The notes under the pieces: model-generated
Seen by the model: only the letters and a program-made list of their open reading frames with translations
Databases searched by the model: none
Told to the model about the DNA's origin: nothing
Made by a program: the position numbers and the translations under genes
Origin: Cheiracanthium punctorium
Taxonomy: Eukaryota > Arthropoda > Arachnida > Araneae > Cheiracanthiidae
DNA length: 64,000 nucleotides
Assembly: GCA_038373885.1 (NCBI GenBank)
Contig: JAWZYV010012397.1
Location: 1-64,000, forward strand
Direction of reading: 5' to 3'
Part shown: positions 57,350-64,000 of the stretch, piece after piece
How positions within the stretch are numbered: position 1 is the first letter of the stretch
How the letters are laid out: the number at the start of each line of letters is the position of its first letter

Positions 57350-60300
57350 ATTATGTGACGTTATATTTGTTAGAAGGGACCATATGCTAATTAACAAATT
57401 TTGGGGTTCAATTTTGTAACTACTCTTCCGGCTGTGATGAGTGCCACGCACGATCATGAATGTGCATTATGAATGTTGATTTTTTAGGGGACGGAGGAAT
57501 GCATTAATATTCCGTTCATATCACATTTCATTTAAATCTGTCAAGTAGTTATGAAGATAATCGTCAAAAATCCTTAATTCGTCAAAGATAATCTAAAAAT
57601 CCTTATTATTTCGAACACGAGTGTATCTTACGAGTTTTCCAGCTTTTATATATATCTGGTTCTACTTATATTTTTCAGTTTTATAAAAAAGAACCATTTG
57701 CGACTTTGAATTATTTGTAAAATTATTAAAAATTTATATTCGTAGCATGATCTACAAGCGATAAATTGATTTTTAATATTTTAAATGATTTAAATACAGT
57801 GAAATACGGAACTGTTCTCCATTTGATTTTTTTTTTCATTTTTACCGTGCTACTGAAGTATTTCACCTTTATTAATTGAAAGCATTGTATATATACATAT
57901 AATATATCTATATTAGATAATATTTTATTTAATATTTTGCTGTATACAAAATACCATTGCTAGTACATTCTAACATTAATACGGCTTAAGACAATAAAAA
58001 TGTATTCTGACTGAAACTCCAGATTGCCTGGATGAAAATTAATTGCACCTACTTAGTATAAAAAAGTCTTTTAGCAGTATTTATCTATGCAGACAACTAT
58101 CTGTGCTTCTCTCATGGGGAAAGACAAAATAGTAATTTATTAAAGAGACTAAGTGGTAGCTCCAAAAAATATTGGAAAAGAAGCTTTTTTTTTCAAACTT
58201 TGGAGACAACTACATATTTCATCACAGTTTTCTTATCATAGACAATTTATATTGTTAACATGAGTAAGTGATATTTCGTAATACAATTTTTTAGCTTAAT
58301 TCATCGAATATAATTTCGTGTTCAAAATATATGTAAAATAAATATGTCGTACTTTTGTAAAGAAAAGTTTCTCTCTCTCTCTCTCTTTTTATATATATAT
58401 ATATATATATATTCTGTTATCATTACGAACAAAAAGAAAATTAGAACCACTTCAATCGCACTAATCGCAAAACAACTTGTATGAAAATAAATTACTTATG
58501 TCGTATATGCATTTGAATAACATTAAGTGAATACTAAATAATTCTATGCAAAGTTGATATGTGTAGTCGGCATGTTATTTAAAGAGAAAATAAATGTCTA
58601 ATATATGGTGTCACAAAGATATTTCTATATTAAAATGTTTTTTGTATACGTTGCAGAAGATCCTTTTCATACAGATATTTTTGTTAGTAAAGGGCGCAAA
58701 TAATTGAATTGGGCGACATTATTCTAATATAAGTCAATCAATTTCCTTCACTTAAGATTAATTGATTAATTTATTTTAAGTGAAGAAAATAAAAGCTGCT
58801 AGTGGTATCGCTAGATAGTAAGCAAAGTAAAACTGGTCACTTAAACCATCATACGGAAACAGTAATTTATATTTAACATGAAATACAATAGGTCTTGCGT
58901 TAGTTCACCTGAAGGTAGACGGCTCTCTTTAGAACGGTTTCTCGACCTTCTTTTGATTAAACCTGATATGAAGATGCAAACACCTTCATGGATATATGGT
59001 ATACTGAGAAGGCATTTTCACATACATCTATATGCTGCATATCCTTTAAATTTACAAATTTTAACAAGAGAAACGAAGAAAAAAGCCTTTCTTGGAGTTT
59101 AATCTTGAGAACTGTTCTTGAAAAGGACATTCTTAATAATAAATATTCTACAGAATTTATAGCGTCTTTAGAAGATTAGTTTAAACATTTACCGAAATAT
59201 GCAAAAACCATCACAGTGGGAACCATTTCTGACCTGCTAAATAGTTAAACCATGATATAGGAACACATTTGACTTAACACTTTTAAATTTTAAACATTCT
59301 TTATTTCTACAGTTCAACAGAAAGATATTTATTAAGATTTTACCCACCTGAAAGCGGAAATGAATGGTTGAAGTTCTATTTCATTACTACCTTCACACAA
59401 TGTTCAGTTTATTACAGCTATAGTTTGCATTTTAAAAGTTATGGGATGAAAAATAAAAGCATAGAAATGTTAGTGTGGGTAACACAGAATTTTTAGTTAG
59501 TTACACAGATTTAGAGCAAACTTTAGATTTAATATATGTACTATATTTGCAAAGCGAGATAAATATTTGCCACACTATTTAAGTCTATTTAAACAATTTT
59601 TATTTTTTTTTCTATTTCTCAGACCTTAACAAATAATACGAAATGATATTACGTTTTAGACCCAAGCATATGATTTTAGTTAATTTTTCATGCACATTAA
59701 AACAGAGCCAAATATTAATTATATATTTTGATAAATCATTTATATATATATTCTTCATAAATAAAAAAATAATAACACTTCACGAATTCTATGTAAAAAT
59801 TTCGTTTATTTTTGAACAAACTGAAGTGAAAGCTGGAGTTAAAAAACAGAAAAAATATTTACTTTTGACTCTATGTTCGACCTTTCTATCGATCCACAAG
59901 CCAAAGAATGCATAAAGTAAATTGCAAAATGAATACAAAAGCAATATTCAAAAAAAGTGGGACGTCCAAAATAGCATGAATGAAATTAAATTTTTCGATC
60001 TGAAATAAAAGATGATACTGTGTTACATTTCTTTCCCCAGAGATATTTGTGTATTTTGTAAGTTTTAAATAACTTTTTCGATTCAAAATCTTAATGTATT
60101 GGAAAATTTATGTTAAAATTAAAGTTATAATTTCAATAATAAACTGAAAACATTTTTGTAGATAGAAAAATGAAACTTATCATAAGTTTATCCTTTGTAG
60201 AAAGGTAGATTTATGTTTGAGATTTTTTTATGTTTTGGGTTTATGTTATTTAGTTTATGTCTAGAAGGTTTATGTTTTGAGGAGAATGTGACGTTGATAT

Positions 60301-60900
60301 ACCCTTATTCATATGACAGATTTAGAAAACTAGTTCCATCACAGCATAATATATCATCATAAAAGGTAAAGCTGGAAAAAATCCCTCATGCTATGACCTT
60401 ACAACAGAACTCGAATCCAGTACAATACTTTACAAAAGCCCATCACAAGTTAGAACGGGGATATAGGTGACCAGTAGAAGAAGGCAAAAAGTGATGTGAT
60501 AGCCAGGAAAGTTTCATTAGAAATTTACTGTAATGTCACAGAAAGTGAATAGTAAAATCAGAATTAGCAAAGTTGAAAATAGAAATGGAAAAAATATGAA
60601 AATAGAAAAGTGAATACACTGAGATTCTCTTGCTTTAACTCTGTATTTACTTTGGGATTGCTAGGAGGGGAATGCTAAATTTATAAACACTAAGTTACTG
60701 CAGCAAGTTTGCATTATGAATTATTAATATTGATATTTTTTTCATTACTGCTTAGAAGTTAAAGACGGGATTATATTCTGCAGACAATATTCGTACTGAA
60801 TACATTACTTACTCATAAACTAAATTTAAAGCCTTTCAAAAAATGACAAACGAATTGTAAAAAATAAAATCTAAGAAAAAATAATAAAAATGTACTAATG
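57350..60900. other. AT-rich region, no gene recognised
   Basis: Simple repeats only: a (TC)n(TA)n microsatellite at 58369-58412 and a 10 bp inverted repeat (cttcacttaa and ttaagtgaag) near 58747-58786. ORFs at 58878-59179 and 59643-59915 are unrecognised. Confidence 0.5.
58369..58412. repeat. (TC)n(TA)n microsatellite
   Basis: A TC run is followed by a TA run of about 24 bases. Confidence 0.95.
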
Positions 60901-60918
60901 CATGCTGTGCCACAATTT

Positions 60919-60983
60919 GTAATGAATGGGCGATAAACGGGGCAGTCCCATTCATCGCTCAATTTTATGTCCCCATTCATTAC
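60919..60983. repeat. Inverted repeat with gtaatgaatggg arms
   Basis: gtaatgaatggg (60919-60930) is the exact reverse complement of cccattcattac (60972-60983). A third cccattcat occurs between them at about 60947 and pairs alternatively with the left arm, extended by gcgat/atcgc. The unit is GC-richer than the surroundings. It may be a tiny foldback element; no target duplication was identified. Confidence 0.75.
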
Positions 60984-60999
60984 TTTTCAATATGTTTTG

Positions 61000-63900
61000 A
61001 TAAAGTTAAATTCAAGGGCATGATTTGTTTGTATCTATTTAATTTAACCGCGCTGTTTGCAAAGTTAAATGTATAGGGTACAAAAATTACTAGGAGATAT
61101 TTTTTCTATCAAACTCTCAAACATGAATGTTTAAATTTTTAAAAGTTACAAATCATTTACTTTTGAATCTTGAAATTACAAAATGGCACTTTTTGTCATC
61201 ACTGTAGCATTCCTTTCGCTATCGTTTTGTGAAAAAAGGGGTGGCATATAGCTACATCTACTAGCAGAATTTGATACTTAAAACGTATAACTTAAGGATT
61301 TGTGTCTAACTTCCCATTTATAACCTGTCCCATTCATGCCTCTCCTCCTTTATCTTTAAAGCATCGGCTTCTAAAAGGTGATTCACGACCCACCCCCAGG
61401 GGTTTGCAATGGCTGTAAGGGATTTCGCTGCAAATAATATACTTAATACATAATAAATATACAAGGGATTTGCCAAATTTATTCGGATATTAAAAAGGGT
61501 TCGCAAGAAGAAAAAGGTTGGGAATCACTACTTTAAAGTAAAGGTGAATGCTCTCTTAATCAAAAAATACTAAAATTCTTCTGTTTCTGTAGTACATCAC
61601 AGCGAGTGCTCCGGAATTCTAACTTTAAAAAAATTGAAAACTATCGCTAAGATATTGTGTAAACTACTAAAGATTGTGTAATGCACTAGTAGTAATACTA
61701 TCACATTATGCCAGATTCGAAAAAAAATTAAATCCGATACTTACAATTTAGTGCACTCTTTATGCAATACGAATAGCCTAATTCTTACAATGCCGCAATA
61801 AAATATCGTTTCTCTATGTCGTGGAGTTGCTAACATGGGCCGCAGAGAATCTCAGACATTTTTCTTTTCCTATTCATCATTTTCTCCTGGTGAAACTGTT
61901 TTTTTAACCTCCGGATACCCAACGACAACAAAGAAATGTTTAGTACTGAGCCGTAATAGATAGTAATTTGAGATAACCATCCAAGCAATGTTTGTTTCTT
62001 AAAATTTTTGGTTTTTTGTCGCAGAAGACCCGATTAGAGGATAGAGAGTTTATCTCAATAGGGTTTTTCTTTCCTTTTGTTGCCTTCTATGCCACGCGAA
62101 TAGCATTCTTTCCACAGTTAAACGTTATCTTCGCCGTTGCCAGATAACTGTTGTTGCTATGCCTCCTTTTTTTCATTCAGGATATTTTATTCAAATACTG
62201 TATACTGATGCTATTTTCCAGATTGTGTTATGAAAAAAAGTTTTAAGGTCTTGACGCAGTTTCTTAGATTTTTATTTATTTATCTACTATTTTTAGGAGG
62301 TAGGCGGGGGATGAAGTGAAATTTTTGGATTGATTCTTTTATTATATTAACTTTATATATTTAGATTTGAACTGACATTAGTTTTATGCGACAGCACTTT
62401 GCTTTTGTATAAAGAGTATTCAGAGATAGAAGGGAAAAATATTTTGACAGCATATAAAAACAGAGAAGTATGTTATCTGATATGCGAACGGATGATACCA
62501 AAGTGTAAGATTTATAATCTGACACAGCCAGTCAGCTCAATTTCAGCTAAGATTGATACGGATTAACTTATGATTTCATAAAATTTTTCCATTTAAAAAA
62601 TACTTTAACTTTTTCTAGAGCAATATTTATACGAAGAAAACGTTTGTTTTAAAACATGGATATATGCTGGTTTCATTATTAATTTCTGAGAAATGGTAAG
62701 TAATTTATGACATTTTTGTAATACTTTAAAAATAATTTACATTATTAAACGGCTTTACGAAGATAAAGAATCACCCTACAGGAAAATAAGTGAATACATA
62801 TACCTCTATGTACACATATCGAACATTTAAAGGATGTTTTTTTATTAAATAGTGATTTTCTTTGTGCATATTAAAGTATATTTATTATATGTTTTAATGA
62901 AACAAATAACACTTTAGCCGACATACCTATCATGAACAATATCATAATAATTCCCCCAAATTAAATTAAAAATCCATTCCAGAACACTTTACTATCACGC
63001 TGAAGATAATTTAAAATCCCGTTGTATTCTAAAGAGTCCTGAAGTAATCCGCTTGCTCCAATTAAATACGTGATTTCAATAAAGTTTCTCAAAATGAAGT
63101 GAAGGAGACACGTTGCGATGTATCTTTCGCGCAGATCGAAAATGAAGACACATCGCCTCGTCTTGAAAAGACTTGGGGTACTAATGAAAAAGAGTGGAAG
63201 GGAGGCCAGGATTAATTTCAGCTGCCTTCCATTGATCCCCACCGCGAGAGAATTTTCCCTTTCTCCCCTATCTCTGCCCCAGTTCTGGTTTTAACCTTGT
63301 TCCTACATGCGGTTTGAGGAGGAAATCTGACTAATAACTCCTGTATTTGAATAATAATGAATTCATCAGCAGAAACAATTACAATGTTAACACAATTTAA
63401 CCCTGTTTTGAGCTACTTCCGCAGAACAGTATAAGTGATATGTTGGAGCAATTGCTCGCATTAAAATTAATTTTGTAGATGCTCATTGAGCTCAAACTGG
63501 GATGAAAGGATGAGCCCGCGAGCTAAGCTGGATGGGCTTTGCCACTATTTAAGAGATCTTGGATGTTTGAAATGTCATTCGCGATATTTAAATCTGTAAA
63601 AGGAATAATTTAAATATTCTAATAGGGTGTTTTGCATTTGTACTTGTAATCTGATTACTTTAAATTATTGCTGTTGATGTATCATTTTAAGTGTAGACAA
63701 GGAATGTTTTGGATATTACAGTAAACTTTTATGATACATAAGTGCACTGTGCAACATTTTTAACAATTTGTTTTGAAATTAACATCACAGACTCATGAAG
63801 GTCTTTTCTTATAATACTTCTGATTCAGTGCTATTTTAGAATTTATTTAAAGTGTTAATTTTATTGTCATTCATTACTTGTTTCATTCGTAAATTTTTAC

Positions 63901-64000
63901 TTGTTTTCTTCAAAAAAAACAGTTTTAAGCAAATATGGTATTTAGAAATTAATAAAATATTTGGAAAGGAAATTTTGCGCCATAGATGCTAGAAAACACT
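61000..64000. other. Region without recognised genes; GC-richer patch 63090-63300
   Basis: Most of this is AT-rich and featureless to me. The patch at about 63090-63300 is less AT-biased (tttcgcgcagatcg, cacatcgcctcgtc, ccccaccgcgagag) and carries a minus-strand ORF of 93 codons (62961-63242) that I do not recognise. It might be a conserved noncoding or exon-like segment. Confidence 0.4.

Noticed and set aside
62961..63242. 93-codon minus-strand ORF in a GC-richer patch
   Set aside because: No motif and no supporting splice or start context; kept only as a note on composition in the regional entry.

Overview
This 64 kb window is AT-rich animal DNA with no dense gene content, and it reads as a gene-poor or intergenic stretch of a spider genome, most likely an orb-weaver (Araneae). 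That placement is an inference. It rests on the mix of transposable elements: a Tc1 transposase lineage, a mariner, an IS630-like transposase, a pogo/Tigger element, a Jockey-type LINE and a (CAA)n-tailed retroposon, all resembling families I know from spider assemblies. I could not run a search. No tRNA, rRNA, CRISPR array, operon or intact multi-exon host gene was recognised. The only candidate host gene is one small ORF at 43689-43922 on the minus strand.

Layout. 1-6497: two copies of a ~2.1 kb segment (1-2096 and 4395-6497), each holding ~0.8 kb of unidentified sequence followed by a dead Tc1 element. Both Tc1 copies share the same disabling mutations, so the whole block was duplicated after the element died. 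Between them (about 2385-4290) lies a decayed higher-order tandem array. 7311-8524, 17170-17565 and 23785-25040: three copies of one non-autonomous Helitron family with an internal array of ~150 bp repeats. Two copies keep the 3' hairpin plus CTAG|T end, and two keep a TC 5' end. 9022-9297: a TTAA-flanked piggyBac-like MITE. 13137-14105 and 16985-17040: tRNA-like SINE relics. 28700-28790 and 45902-46061: two copies of a short retroposon core; the second is complete with a (CAA)n tail and a perfect 12 bp target-site duplication.

32050-32581: a broken IS630/mariner-like transposase whose DDE region has been replaced by a sequence that recurs ~370 bp downstream. 32856-34986: a TA-flanked pogo/Tigger-type element with good terminal inverted repeats, five copies of a 15-16 bp motif in both orientations, and only the C-terminal part of a transposase left. 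41854-42253: a mariner N-terminal fragment ending exactly in a 21 bp-arm palindrome. 47945-50700: a 5'-truncated Jockey-type LINE on the minus strand (RT plus RNase H, many frameshifts). 52578-52640: a 63 nt hairpin of pre-miRNA size. 52690-52965: a frameshifted fragment of an unnamed repetitive protein family. 56389-57345: a second, older Tc1-lineage relic.

The genes do not form a pathway. The window is a record of successive insertion, internal deletion, duplication and decay. The most informative signals are the Helitron family with built-in minisatellite, the deletion-derivative pogo element with repeated subterminal motifs, the shared-mutation duplication, and the hairpin and small ORF as candidate non-TE features.
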